From: an uncultured Slackia sp.
GTDB lineage: Bacteria; Actinomycetota; Coriobacteriia; Coriobacteriales; Eggerthellaceae
Direction of reading: 5' to 3'
Assembly (NCBI RefSeq): GCF_959608125.1
Contig: NZ_CAUHPG010000002.1
Location: forward strand, 62,001 to 126,000
DNA length: 64,000 bases
Under the pieces are notes generated by a model that was not told where the DNA came from, ran no database searches, and was given only the letters and a program-made list of their open reading frames with translations. Made by a program: the position numbers and the translations under genes. Position 1 is the first letter of the stretch. Each line of letters starts with the position of its first letter. Shown here piece by piece: positions 44,183 to 53,151 of this stretch.

Positions 44183-46057
44183 TTACCATGGCTGTGCGTA
44201 TGCTTCCACAGTCACATGTTCGGGCACTTCGCCAGCCATGACATGAAACGCGCTCGAAGCCCCTTCGGCAGGACGATCGGCATGATCCGTCGCGCCATAA
44301 ACGATGTCACCTGCATCATTTCGCAAAATAATCGTGACGGCAATTTTATTCGACGACGTAACAGGCCACGATCCTTTGAGATATGCCACCTCGCCCGTGA
44401 AATCAAGCCCACCGAAACCGTCCGGCACCGCCGACACATTGCCCACTTCGAGCACCGGAGGCTCCTCGACGTTTTTCGATACAGCGTAATCCTCTGGCCG
44501 AGCAATCACGAACTCAACGGAATCGGGCGGTGTGCCATTGCCCGCTTGCGAACCGAAGCGAACCGTTTGACCTGGCTCGATAACATTGAGAACTTGCTCG
44601 TGGGAAAACAGGATCCCACCCGAAGCATCTCGACCGATGATTTTCACCGTGGGGAATTCAACCTTGAGCCCGTCTTCGGCGCTGCTCAAGACGAATGCAT
44701 AATGCACGTATCCCGACGGGGCCACCCACCAGCCCGAATCCTCGAGCGCCAGAGCCTCGAAAGCAGCATCAACCTCATCTTTCGAGGCAAATCCTGAAGA
44801 CCACGAATCCTTCGCCGCGTTGAAGCCCTCCAAGACCCCCGTCAGTGCGGCATCGGAGGCGATATCTTGCTTTTCGTCATCCGATAAAACGCCATCGCTT
44901 ACCGCAGCATCCCCCTTGTCCTGCCCCATCCCTGCAAGAAATCCCTGGTAACTCTTCGAAAAATAGGTGAGACTGCCCATAGTCAACAGGACAATGCCCG
45001 CGATGGCGGAAACAATCGCTATAGAAAGGAATCCTATCTTGAGCGCGGCATTAACGCGGCTTTCGCGCCGCTGCGTTTCTTCTTGAACCGCGCAGCATGC
45101 CTGTGCTGATTCGTATGCCTCCCGCCGCAGCGATTCGTCGCGCTGCCAGGCTTCTGCGCCGGCGGAATGGTTTGCCGGGCAGGGCTCCTGCGCATCATGC
45201 GCCGAAACATCCAAACCCCCGCATACCGCCGCAATCGCACGAGAAAGGTCCGCAGCCGATTGATACCGCGCGCTCGGCTCGAAGGCGCTTCCGCACCGTA
45301 TCACCTCGGCAAGAGCAGGCGGCACAATCGCCGAATCAGCAAGAGCCTCCGCGAAAGCATTGTTGCCGGGATCGGGCAGCACGCCAGTAAGCGCGTATCC
45401 CAGCATCTGCGTTATCGAATATATATCGCTGCGTGCATCCACCGAAGAAAACCCGTACTGCTCGGGTGCTGCAAACCCCCACGTGCCAAGCCCCGCAGCG
45501 CCGCCCGATGCCTGAGCGCCTATAGGCTGGGCGATGCCGAAATCAATGAGATGCGCGCCGTCGGCCGCAATGACGATGTTCGACGGGGCGATGTCGCAAT
45601 GGACGATTCCATGCTCATGGAGATCGGAGGCGGCGTCGCATATGTCCTGCACGATTCGCACCGATTCGGCGACCGTCAAACGGCCGCGCACAGTCACAGC
45701 ATGCTCAAGCGTGTCGCCCGGAACATAGTCGTACACCGCAACAAAGCAATCGGGCATTTCATACGTTGCCACGACCTGCGGCAACCGAGGAGAGTCGCAA
45801 TCGGCGAGTGCGGCCCACACGGCACGATTCGCCAACGACGAGGGAATCTTCTTGCGCACGAACGGACCGGAACCGTCGATGGTCACACGCTGCGTCACGC
45901 CCGTGCGGCCTTCGGCAAGCGTGCGTTCGACATGGTAGGCATCGTCGATGCCCAACGCATGCATGACCTGTTCTTCATTCAATCCGGCTATCCTCGCCCG
46001 CGGCATAAGTATGCAATCACCTTTTCTCATGCGTTCGACAAAGTGCGTAAGGCGCAT
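44183..46057 (-). CDS. Membrane-anchored Ser/Thr protein kinase (PknB-like)
   Basis: 624 residues. The kinase domain covers about 40-300: catalytic loop HCDIAPSN at 153-160 (Asp155, Asn160), DFG at 172-174, APEQ at 197-200 and the DIYSITQMLGYAL helix; Lys69/70 are ATP-site candidates. The Gly loop is degenerate (AEGRTGVTQRV) and Ala replaces the usual catalytic-loop Lys, as in some bacterial kinases of this branch. One membrane helix (IGFLSIAIVSAIAGIVLLTMG) at ~345-365 leads to a ~260-residue extracellular sensor-like domain without PASTA repeats. The HTH gene just upstream is the usual partner of this kinase type. Confidence 0.9.
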   Translation of the reverse strand: MRLTHFVERMRKGDCILMPRARIAGLNEEQVMHALGIDDAYHVERTLAEGRTGVTQRVTIDGSGPFVRKKIPSSLANRAVWAALADCDSPRLPQVVATYEMPDCFVAVYDYVPGDTLEHAVTVRGRLTVAESVRIVQDICDAASDLHEHGIVHCDIAPSNIVIAADGAHLIDFGIAQPIGAQASGGAAGLGTWGFAAPEQYGFSSVDARSDIYSITQMLGYALTGVLPDPGNNAFAEALADSAIVPPALAEVIRCGSAFEPSARYQSAADLSRAIAAVCGGLDVSAHDAQEPCPANHSAGAEAWQRDESLRREAYESAQACCAVQEETQRRESRVNAALKIGFLSIAIVSAIAGIVLLTMGSLTYFSKSYQGFLAGMGQDKGDAAVSDGVLSDDEKQDIASDAALTGVLEGFNAAKDSWSSGFASKDEVDAAFEALALEDSGWWVAPSGYVHYAFVLSSAEDGLKVEFPTVKIIGRDASGGILFSHEQVLNVIEPGQTVRFGSQAGNGTPPDSVEFVIARPEDYAVSKNVEEPPVLEVGNVSAVPDGFGGLDFTGEVAYLKGSWPVTSSNKIAVTIILRNDAGDIVYGATDHADRPAEGASSAFHVMAGEVPEHVTVEAYAQPW

Positions 46058-46193
46058 TCAAACGAACGCGGGTTGAAATTCTAGACAGTGCGCGAAAGCG
46101 CTTCATCAGTGCGCAACTGAATTTTTCGAGCGCGAAGGCGCCCAATTTGGCACTCACGAAAGAGCTGCGGCGCTCACGAGAACGACAAGCGCC

Positions 46194-46646
46194 TTATCGG
46201 CGCAGCGGCCCTGTACCTAAAAGCGTCTTTTCGCCGAAGTTCCACAGTTCGTCGTCACAAGCCGTACGCGTCATACCGTGGTCGATGCACCAGATGATGA
46301 CGGCATCGCGGCGCACCTTCGCCCATAGCTCGGAAACGCCCGCCAAGCGCAACATACGCTGCGTTTCAACCAGCGTGCAGTCAAGGCCGAACGCAATCAT
46401 GATCAGCTTATCGCGGCCGGGATGGGTGCATTTGCCCGAAAAGATGTCGTAGGCAACCGTCGGATGAACGCCCGCTACGCGAATCACAGCGGCGCGCTTC
46501 GCATTCTTTTGAGCAAGAAGGTCGTCGAGGTAGGACTTAAGCGTCCTGTCTATCGTGACATCGGCATCGAGATATTCCTGCGGACTTGCCGCAGCGCGCA
46601 AACGAGCAAGAAGATTTTCTGTCAAACGCTCCTCAGGCATGTCCAT
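46194..46646 (-). CDS. HTH protein that pairs with the Ser/Thr kinase
   Basis: 150 residues from ATG 46646 behind GGGGAGAG. The central XRE-like HTH reads RAAVIRVAGVHPTVAYDIFSGKCTHPGRDKLIMIAFGLDCTLVETQRMLRLAG, followed by a helical end (RRDAVIIWCIDHGM). Proteins of this pattern recur beside membrane Ser/Thr kinases in Firmicutes and Actinobacteria; I infer they are its regulators or substrates. The N-terminal ~40 residues are helical (LTENLLARLRAAASPQEYLDAD). The kinase starts 136 nt downstream on the same strand. Confidence 0.8.
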   Translation of the reverse strand: MDMPEERLTENLLARLRAAASPQEYLDADVTIDRTLKSYLDDLLAQKNAKRAAVIRVAGVHPTVAYDIFSGKCTHPGRDKLIMIAFGLDCTLVETQRMLRLAGVSELWAKVRRDAVIIWCIDHGMTRTACDDELWNFGEKTLLGTGPLRR

Positions 46647-46796
46647 AGTCTCTCCCCTCGTCGAACCCGACGCACTCGACCGGCGCAGCCCAAGCAGCCT
46701 GGTCGACACGTGCATTTTCTCAACTATCGCAAAAAGAAAAAGCAAAATGGTCTTCTATAGAGAGCCATTGTGCCACAACGAGCAGACGAATACGAC

Positions 46797-48182
46797 CTAG
46801 CCCAAGAGCCACTTCCATGCGGGAACAACCCTGACAACGCCCTCGGACGTTTCGATTTCAGCCTCCTCATCGGCCGTCACGATAACCGCATCCTGGGCTT
46901 GAAGCTTTCTCATGCCCGCCTCAAGAGCAGCCAGCTCGCGCTTGCGCGTTTTCGGATCATCCAGCGACACGGAAACCTGAACAAGGCGAAGAGGTTCGAG
47001 CAGCAGCGCATCCCCCACCACAAAATCGATCTCGTGCCTTTTTCCCGCGTCCTCGAAAAGGTAGCGGGAAATGGCTCCAGGACGCATCGATGACGACACA
47101 CGCCTCAAACGATTGAAAACCGCCGTTTCGAGCTTCTGCCCGACATCAATCGCAGACGAAGGCGAAAACGCACCGAACAGGGCGGGGTCGGCGGCATAGA
47201 CCTTCGCCGCCGATCGCGCATTATCGGCAAGCGCGGTCGAATAGTTCTTAACCGAGAAAAGCAGGTACGCTTCCTCGTAATACCCCAACAACCGTGAAAG
47301 GGATTCCCTTCCTATCGCGATCCCGCGGCTGCGAAACTCGTTATGGATTTTGTTAACGGACAGTTCACGTCCCGACGTTGCCATGCATCGCGAAAGAAAA
47401 AGCGATGCCGCAAACGGGTTTCCAATGCCGTAGCGTTCAATGATGTCGTAATTAACCGTTCTGTTGGCATATTCCTGCATAAGCTGTGTCGCATCGGCGC
47501 GACCAAGATCTTGGGCCGCAATGAATCCGCCGTCATCGAGATACGACCAGTACGCCTTTTTCAAGCGGGCGCGCTCGGCGCTTGACGCCTCCTTCTCGCC
47601 CGAAAGCACATCATCGGCAACGTGGTGGCCGTGGAATCGGACGTATTCGGAAAAGCCCATCGGAAACATTTCCCGCGATAAGGCACGTCCCCGAAACTCG
47701 GTAGCCACATCGAGAGAGAGCATCTTCGAAGACGAACCCGTGACATATATCGTCGCCACCTGCGTATCCACCATACGCCGCATGAACGCTCCCCAATCGG
47801 GGATTTCTTGTATCTCGTCGAAAAAGAAGAACGCACCCTCGGTTTTCGAGGATGGATGCATCGAATAGTACGTCTCCACCACGTCATCGAGCACCGAAGA
47901 ATCGTAGGGCTTCAAACGCTCGTCATCGAAGTTGAAGTAAAGAACTGATTCGAGATCGTACCCCGATTCAAGGATGCGGTGCATTTCCTGATAAAGACGG
48001 TATGTCTTGCCACAACGACGAACCCCCACGACAACCTGAACGAGATTCGATCGGGCCGGCTTCTTGATTTCGCCGAGAGAAACATCCCTCTCAAAAACAT
48101 CGGGGATTCCTTGATCGTAGAACTCGGAAAGTTTGTCGACGATGACGGAATGAAACTGCGAAACCACGATTCCCCCTTCCAT
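46797..48182 (-). CDS. AAA ATPase with DUF4143 domain
   Basis: 461 residues. AAA_14-type ATPase: Walker A GVRRCGKT at 53-60, Walker B GAFFFFDEIQEI around 116-127 and the sensor VTGSSSKML; arginine-rich RGRALSREMFPMGFSEY follows. The C-terminal DUF4143 domain (from ~residue 200) contains a winged-helix-like part (LSVNKIHNEFRSRGIAIGRESLSRLLGYYEEAYLL) and a PD-(D/E)XK-like HEIDFVVGDALLLEPLRLVQVS. The biological role of this frequently transferred family is unknown. The upstream region carries three tandem palindromes (48185-48270), so expression appears tightly controlled, perhaps by the protein itself. Confidence 0.9.
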   Translation of the reverse strand: MEGGIVVSQFHSVIVDKLSEFYDQGIPDVFERDVSLGEIKKPARSNLVQVVVGVRRCGKTYRLYQEMHRILESGYDLESVLYFNFDDERLKPYDSSVLDDVVETYYSMHPSSKTEGAFFFFDEIQEIPDWGAFMRRMVDTQVATIYVTGSSSKMLSLDVATEFRGRALSREMFPMGFSEYVRFHGHHVADDVLSGEKEASSAERARLKKAYWSYLDDGGFIAAQDLGRADATQLMQEYANRTVNYDIIERYGIGNPFAASLFLSRCMATSGRELSVNKIHNEFRSRGIAIGRESLSRLLGYYEEAYLLFSVKNYSTALADNARSAAKVYAADPALFGAFSPSSAIDVGQKLETAVFNRLRRVSSSMRPGAISRYLFEDAGKRHEIDFVVGDALLLEPLRLVQVSVSLDDPKTRKRELAALEAGMRKLQAQDAVIVTADEEAEIETSEGVVRVVPAWKWLLG

Positions 48183-48184
48183 TT

Positions 48185-48270
48185 CTTGTCGATTCGCGCG
48201 ACAAGAAAATTATAAATCTTGTCGTTTGAAACGGCAAGAAATTACAAATCTTGTCGATTTTCACGACAAG
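48185..48270. repeat. Three tandem 21-bp palindromes upstream of the AAA ATPase gene
   Basis: Each unit is CTTGTCG-N7-CGACAAG: copy 1 at 48185-48205, copy 2 at 48218-48238 (right arm CGGCAAG, one change) and copy 3 at 48250-48270. Centres are 33 and 32 bp apart, about three DNA turns, so the sites face the same side. The 11-12 bp between copies are also alike (AAAATTATAAAT and AAATTACAAAT), so a ~32-bp unit has been duplicated. Confidence 0.85.
48209..48237 (-). promoter_or_regulatory. Promoter of the AAA ATPase gene inside the palindrome array
   Basis: Minus strand: -35 TTGCCG (48232-48237, the right arm of palindrome 2), 17-nt spacer, -10 TATAAT (48209-48214) between palindromes 1 and 2. 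A second, weaker set (TTGTCG in palindrome 3 with TGTAAT between copies 2 and 3) is possible. A protein on the palindromes would cover the -35 and the transcription start. Confidence 0.7.
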
Positions 48271-48453
48271 ATTCGGTATTTCGAGAATGGCGGGGATGGC
48301 TTTGGAAGAAAGTAGGCGGGAACGAAGGCAGGAGGAAAGCACTCGCGCAAAACGAATACGACCCGCCCCGCCTTCCGGCGAGACAGGCCGTAAACCCCTT
48401 GTCTCATTGTCGATATTGCCTCACGCGATTGGCATCGCCTCGCACGTGAAACC

Positions 48454-51072
48454 CTACTTCGCCAACGCCCCCTTGATCAGGCGGCCGATCTGCACGATCG
48501 CGGTAGGAGCGAACGCCAGGCCGATGATCTGGACGAACTGCATGCCCGTCAGCGAAGCGACCGAGAACGCGCTCTGCAGGAACGGGACGAACAGAACCAG
48601 CGCCAGCAGGACGAACCCGCCCAGCCATGCCAGCGGGACCCATTTATTGGTGAACAGGCCCAGCTTGAAGATGGACTCTTCGCCACGGCAATTGAAGCCG
48701 TGGAACAGGCGTGCCAGCGCGAGCGTCGCGAACGCCATGGTGGACGCGGGGGCCGCGCCGCCGGCGTTGAGACCCAGGAAGAACGCCGCCATAGACGCCG
48801 TCGCGATCAGAGCGCCGTGCCAGACGACCTTGCGCGCGAGCGGTGCGTCGAGGATCGATGCCTTGGGGTCGCGCGGCTTCTGGTCGAGCAGGCCCTTGCG
48901 CGCGGGTTCGAGTCCGAGCGCAATCGCGGGAAGGCTGTCGGTCAACAGATTGATGAACAGCAGGTGCACCGGCGCGAACGGCACGGGCAGCGCCATGAGC
49001 GACGCGAACAGCACAGCCATGATGCCCGCCATGTTGCCCGACAGCAGGAAATGAATCGAGCTCTTGATGTTCGCGTAGATGCTACGGCCGTTCACCACGG
49101 CCTTCACGATGGTGGCGAAATTGTCGTCGGCAAGCACCATGGAGGCCGCGTCCTTGCTGACCTCGGTGCCCGTGATGCCCATGGCCACGCCAACGTCGGC
49201 GCGCTTGAGCGCAGGAGCGTCGTTCACGCCGTCGCCCGTCATGGAAACGATGCAGCCACGGCGCTGCCATGCCGACACGATGCGGATTTTATGCTCGGGA
49301 GACACGCGTGCATACACCGACACCTTAGGCAGGATTTCGTCGAGCTGCTCGTCGGTCATGGCGTCGAGCTCGGTGCCTTCGAGCGCAATGTCGCCGTCTT
49401 CGAAGATGCCGACGCTACGGCCGATCGCGGCCGCCGTGACCTTGTGGTCGCCCGTGATCATGACGGTGCGGATGCCGCCGCGCTTGGCGTCGGCCACGGC
49501 CTGGGCGCTTTCCAGGCGCGGCGGGTCCACCATGGCGGTCAGACCGACGAACGTGAAGTCGCGTTCATCGTCGAAAGTCACATCGACGGAATCGACGGAA
49601 CGATTCGCGAACGCCAAGACGCGCAGGCCCTGGCGCGAAAAGTCGTCGTTGGCCCGGGCGATGCGCTTGCGCATCTCGTCGGTCATCTCGACGTCGCCGT
49701 CGGCCGTCATCATACGCACGCAACGAGCGAGCAGCACGTCAGGGGCGCCCTTGGTCAGCATGAGAAGCGATCCGTCCACTTCGTGCACCGTGCTCATGAG
49801 CTTGCGGTCGGAATCGAACGCGAGCTCGCCCAGGCGCTCGTAGGCGGCGCGGGCATCCTCTTCGCGCAAACCGTGCGCGTCGCCCCAATCGACCAGCGCG
49901 ATTTCGGTGGGATCTCCCACCGCGGCGCCGGTCTCTTCGTCGGTGGTGGCGTCGCTTGCCAGAAGGCCCGCGCGCATCAGACGCAAGGCGACCGGGTCGC
50001 TCGTCGAAGCGTCGGCGGCTTCGACCTCCTTGCCATCGAACCAGGCCTTGACCACCGTCATCTTGTTCTGCGTCAGCGTGCCCGTCTTATCAGAGCAGAT
50101 CACGCGCACCGAGCCCAGGCTCTCGACGGCCTTGAGGTCTTTGATGATGGCGTTTTCCTTGGCCATCTTCTGCGTTCCCATGGCAAGCACTATGGTGACG
50201 ATCGAGCTAAGCGCTTCGGGGATGGCGGCGACGGCCAGAGCCACGGCGAAAAGCAGCGAATCCATCACGGGCATATGGCTGCGGAAGATGGACAGCGCGA
50301 ACACGAGCACGCACACGGCCAGAACCGCCACGGCGAGCTTCTTGGAGAAATCGTCGAGGTTCTGCTGAAGCGGCGTCTTGCGCTGCTGCGTCTGATTCAT
50401 AAGGCGGGCGATATGGCCGATTTCGGTCTGCATGCCCGTGCCCGTGACCACCATGAGGCCGCGGCCATATGTGACGAGCGATCCCGAAAACGCCATATTC
50501 TTCTGGTCGCCCAGAGCGACGGAATCGCCGGACAAGGCCTCGGCGCCCTTCTCGACGGCTTCCGATTCGCCCGTCAACGAGCTTTCGTTCACTTTGAGCG
50601 AATAGCATTCCACCAGGCGGCCGTCGGCGACCACCATGTCGCCCGCTTCGAGGAAGACCAGATCGCCCGGCACCACGTCGGGACCTGCGACCTCCTCGCG
50701 TGCGCCGTCGCGCAGCACCTTCGCCACAGGAGCCGACATGTTCTTGAGCGCGTCGAGCGATTTTTCCGCCTTCATGTACTGAACGGTACCGAGCACCGCG
50801 TTCAAAATCAGCACGGCGATGATGACAAGCGTGCTTTCCGCATCCCCCGTCAGCATGGAAATGCCCGCCGCGATGATCAAAATGACGACCAGCAGATCCT
50901 TGAACTGCTCAAGGAACACCATAAGGACGCTTTTCTTCTTCCCTTCGGCAAGCTTGTTGGGCCCGTGCGCCTCGAGACGCGTGCGGGCCTGCTCGCTCGA
51001 AAGGCCGTCCGCCGAGGTGTCGAATTTGTCAAGCACCTGCTGCGCGGACATACGGTAATACGGTTCAGCCAT
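48454..51072 (-). CDS. Cation-transporting P-type ATPase (P2A/Ca2+ type)
   Basis: 872 residues from ATG 51072 (MAEPYYRMSAQQVLDKF) behind GGGGAAG. Actuator loop VNESSLTGESEAVEKGA, phosphorylation motif ICSDKTGTLTQNKM with Asp near residue 327, hinge MTGDGVNDAPALKRADVGVAMG, and ten membrane segments including VALAVAAIPEALSSIVTIVLAMG, the M4 motif seen in Ca2+ pumps. It exports a divalent cation, most likely Ca2+, from the cytoplasm. Upstream, same strand, is a TetR gene 175 nt away; a link is not shown. Confidence 0.92.
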   Translation of the reverse strand: MAEPYYRMSAQQVLDKFDTSADGLSSEQARTRLEAHGPNKLAEGKKKSVLMVFLEQFKDLLVVILIIAAGISMLTGDAESTLVIIAVLILNAVLGTVQYMKAEKSLDALKNMSAPVAKVLRDGAREEVAGPDVVPGDLVFLEAGDMVVADGRLVECYSLKVNESSLTGESEAVEKGAEALSGDSVALGDQKNMAFSGSLVTYGRGLMVVTGTGMQTEIGHIARLMNQTQQRKTPLQQNLDDFSKKLAVAVLAVCVLVFALSIFRSHMPVMDSLLFAVALAVAAIPEALSSIVTIVLAMGTQKMAKENAIIKDLKAVESLGSVRVICSDKTGTLTQNKMTVVKAWFDGKEVEAADASTSDPVALRLMRAGLLASDATTDEETGAAVGDPTEIALVDWGDAHGLREEDARAAYERLGELAFDSDRKLMSTVHEVDGSLLMLTKGAPDVLLARCVRMMTADGDVEMTDEMRKRIARANDDFSRQGLRVLAFANRSVDSVDVTFDDERDFTFVGLTAMVDPPRLESAQAVADAKRGGIRTVMITGDHKVTAAAIGRSVGIFEDGDIALEGTELDAMTDEQLDEILPKVSVYARVSPEHKIRIVSAWQRRGCIVSMTGDGVNDAPALKRADVGVAMGITGTEVSKDAASMVLADDNFATIVKAVVNGRSIYANIKSSIHFLLSGNMAGIMAVLFASLMALPVPFAPVHLLFINLLTDSLPAIALGLEPARKGLLDQKPRDPKASILDAPLARKVVWHGALIATASMAAFFLGLNAGGAAPASTMAFATLALARLFHGFNCRGEESIFKLGLFTNKWVPLAWLGGFVLLALVLFVPFLQSAFSVASLTGMQFVQIIGLAFAPTAIVQIGRLIKGALAK

Positions 51073-51247
51073 CGCTTCCCCTTTCTCTCTCTTCCCTATC
51101 GCCAGTGTAACGAGGGAGAAACGCGAGCATGACGGCGCGAAGCAATCGTTTCCTTCGTGAAAGAATGCCGTCGGCAACCCGTAGCGAAGCAAGGCGATCC
51201 GACAGACGCACGGCTCCGGGGGGCGTCGGATACGCGGAGGGGAAACG

Positions 51248-52048
51248 CTATTCAGAAGGAGTGCGCCACTGGCAAGGATCGGGCGCGGCGCCCGCGCGGA
51301 TGCCTTCGATGATAACGAAGAGGCCGTTTTCGAAAGAGCGCTCGGAATAACCCGCTCGCACCGAACGTTTCCAACGGTCGTTAGGCGCGACGATGCGCGT
51401 CGAAACGACGCGCCTGCCCGTAAGCATGCCGGGCACGCGCGACTCGGTGGCGAAGCGCGCGTTGTCGCCCGCGCCCGAAACCGGCGTCGGCGCCACTCCG
51501 CGCTTGGTCGGCTTCTCGCGTTCTTTGCGTTCCTCTTTCTCCTTCTCGCGCTCGACGCGCTGAAGCGAACGCAAGCAGAAGCCGGCGAAAAACGCGTCGG
51601 CGATGCTCAGCATTTGAACGGCTATCTCTTCGGGCATGCCCTGCTCCAAATAAATCGCGCGCAGGCGCATCATGTACGGCTCGAGCCCTTCTGAAATGCA
51701 CGGATCGTTGAGCAGACGCGCGAAATGCGGACGGCGCACGCATGCGTGCCGCAGCGAGCGCATCGTGCGCAGCAACGTTTCCTCCCACGGCTCGCCGCGC
51801 AATGCACGCGTATCGGCGCTTTCGAGGAAGCGGGCGACCACTTCGTTGAGCAGCGCTTCGCGGGACGGAACGTAACCGTAGACCGCCATGGCGGTCACGC
51901 CGAGCTTGGCGCCCAGCGCACGCATCGAGCACGCCTCGGGCCCTTCGGCGTCGACGAGCGCGAAGGCCGCGGCGACCACCTGCTGCTTCGACAGCGTGCC
52001 ACGCTTACGTTTCGCAGGCGGCTTTCCCTTGCCTTGCTCGGCGGCCAT
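51248..52048 (-). CDS. TetR/AcrR-family transcriptional regulator
   Basis: 266 residues from ATG 52048 behind AAGGAGG. The N-terminal HTH (LSKQQVVAAAFALVDAEGPEACSMRALGAKLGVTAMAVYGYVPSREALLNEVV) is a clear TetR domain. The ligand domain has the TetR_C pattern (EETLLRTMRSLRHACVRRPHFARLL, AFFAGFCLRSLQRVE). Then comes an unusual highly charged, Lys/Glu-rich linker (REKEKEERKEREKPTK) and a ~75-residue tail of no recognisable family. A palindrome 65 nt upstream is a likely own operator. Confidence 0.9.
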   Translation of the reverse strand: MAAEQGKGKPPAKRKRGTLSKQQVVAAAFALVDAEGPEACSMRALGAKLGVTAMAVYGYVPSREALLNEVVARFLESADTRALRGEPWEETLLRTMRSLRHACVRRPHFARLLNDPCISEGLEPYMMRLRAIYLEQGMPEEIAVQMLSIADAFFAGFCLRSLQRVEREKEKEERKEREKPTKRGVAPTPVSGAGDNARFATESRVPGMLTGRRVVSTRIVAPNDRWKRSVRAGYSERSFENGLFVIIEGIRAGAAPDPCQWRTPSE

Positions 52049-52112
52049 AGCGTCCTCCTTCGACTTCAATTCGCGTATGACTCAAAACCATTCTACCAGG
52101 TATGATGTTCTT

Positions 52113-52127
52113 CTATACGTTGTATAG
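52113..52127. promoter_or_regulatory. Palindrome upstream of the TetR gene, possible operator
   Basis: CTATAC-GTT-GTATAG, perfect 6+3+6, between tlyA and the TetR gene, 65 nt before the TetR start. Size and symmetry fit a TetR-dimer site. Confidence 0.5.
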
Positions 52128-52142
52128 TTCTGGTGAAGGCCG

Positions 52143-52931
52143 TTATGCTTGATAGACGGCCTTCACCAGATATTCGACATTGCCCTGAGCACCCGTGATC
52201 GGGCTTTCGACCACGCCTTCGATTGCGAATCCGGCAGCGGAAAAAGCCTCTTTCACCTCTTCGACCACGCGCAATCTAACGGCTTCGTCGCGCACGATTC
52301 CGCGATCTGTTTCGTCATGGGCGCTTTCGAACTGGGGCTTGATCAGCGCGAGCACCACGCTGCCCTGCGCACACAACGCCGCGAATACCGGCGCCAGACC
52401 CGCCAGTCCGATGAATGAAAGATCGGCCACCAAGACGTCGAACGGCGCGCCTAATTCCTCGGGCGAAGCGGTTTTGATATTGGTGCGCTCGAACACCGCA
52501 ACGCGCGGGTCCTCGCGCAGCTTCCATGCAAGCTGTCCGTAGTTCACGTCGACGCACGCCACGCTGAGCGCCCCCGCCTGCAAAAGGCAGTCGGTGAAAC
52601 CGCCCGTCGAGCTGCCGATGTCGATGCAGCGCGCGCCTTCGACGTTTTGTTTGAAGGCGTCCAGAGCACCTTGCAGTTTATGTCCGCCGCGGCTGACGAA
52701 CGCACGCCTGTTGCGCACGAACACATCGGCGTTCTCGCGCACCATCACGGCCGCGCTCGTGGGATACACATCATCGACGCGGACTTCGTGAGCCAGCACG
52801 GCGCGCAGCGCCTGGCCGCGATCGTCGAAATAACCCAGTTCGACAAGCAGGTCGTCGAGCCGCAGCTTCTTCGGCTTGACTTTGCGCGCAGGGCGCGGCG
52901 TATTCACTTCGCTGGATTCACGATTCGACAC
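52143..52931 (-). CDS. tlyA: TlyA-family rRNA (cytidine-2'-O)-methyltransferase / hemolysin-like
   Basis: 262 residues from GTG 52931, chosen because GAAAGG lies 6 nt upstream; the frame stays open further 5'. An N-terminal S4-like RNA-binding domain (KLRLDDLLVELGYFDDRGQALRAVLAHEVRVDDV) precedes the FtsJ-type methyltransferase: SRGGHKLQGALDAF, CIDIGSSTGGFTDCLLQAGA (SAM motif), DVLVADLSFIGL and ALIKPQFES. TlyA methylates 16S and 23S rRNA on ribose and so affects capreomycin response in mycobacteria. Confidence 0.93.
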   Translation of the reverse strand: MSNRESSEVNTPRPARKVKPKKLRLDDLLVELGYFDDRGQALRAVLAHEVRVDDVYPTSAAVMVRENADVFVRNRRAFVSRGGHKLQGALDAFKQNVEGARCIDIGSSTGGFTDCLLQAGALSVACVDVNYGQLAWKLREDPRVAVFERTNIKTASPEELGAPFDVLVADLSFIGLAGLAPVFAALCAQGSVVLALIKPQFESAHDETDRGIVRDEAVRLRVVEEVKEAFSAAGFAIEGVVESPITGAQGNVEYLVKAVYQA

Positions 52932-53151
52932 GACGGACCTTTCTTCATAATGACGAAGATGCGACATGCGATGCGAACCCGATCGGAACAGGCGGCAAAG
53001 CCGCGCACGGCCCGAAGCCGACGCAAAGCCGCAGCACGGCATCTTCGAAAAATCGTTTTTTCTTTCAAGCGATGTCAAAAAACGCATCGCTCATTCGTAT
53101 TGTAAGCGAGCAACGTTGCAAAGCACACCGAACAAACCGAAGGAGGGCGCC

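Noticed and set aside
48185..48270. Short CRISPR array
   Set aside because: Only three copies, each itself a palindrome, with near-identical 11-12 bp between them; no cas gene. Operators or duplicated palindromes fit better.
48700..51132. 810-residue open frame opposite the P-type ATPase
   Set aside because: Antisense shadow of a clear P-type ATPase gene with no ribosome site or recognisable domain.
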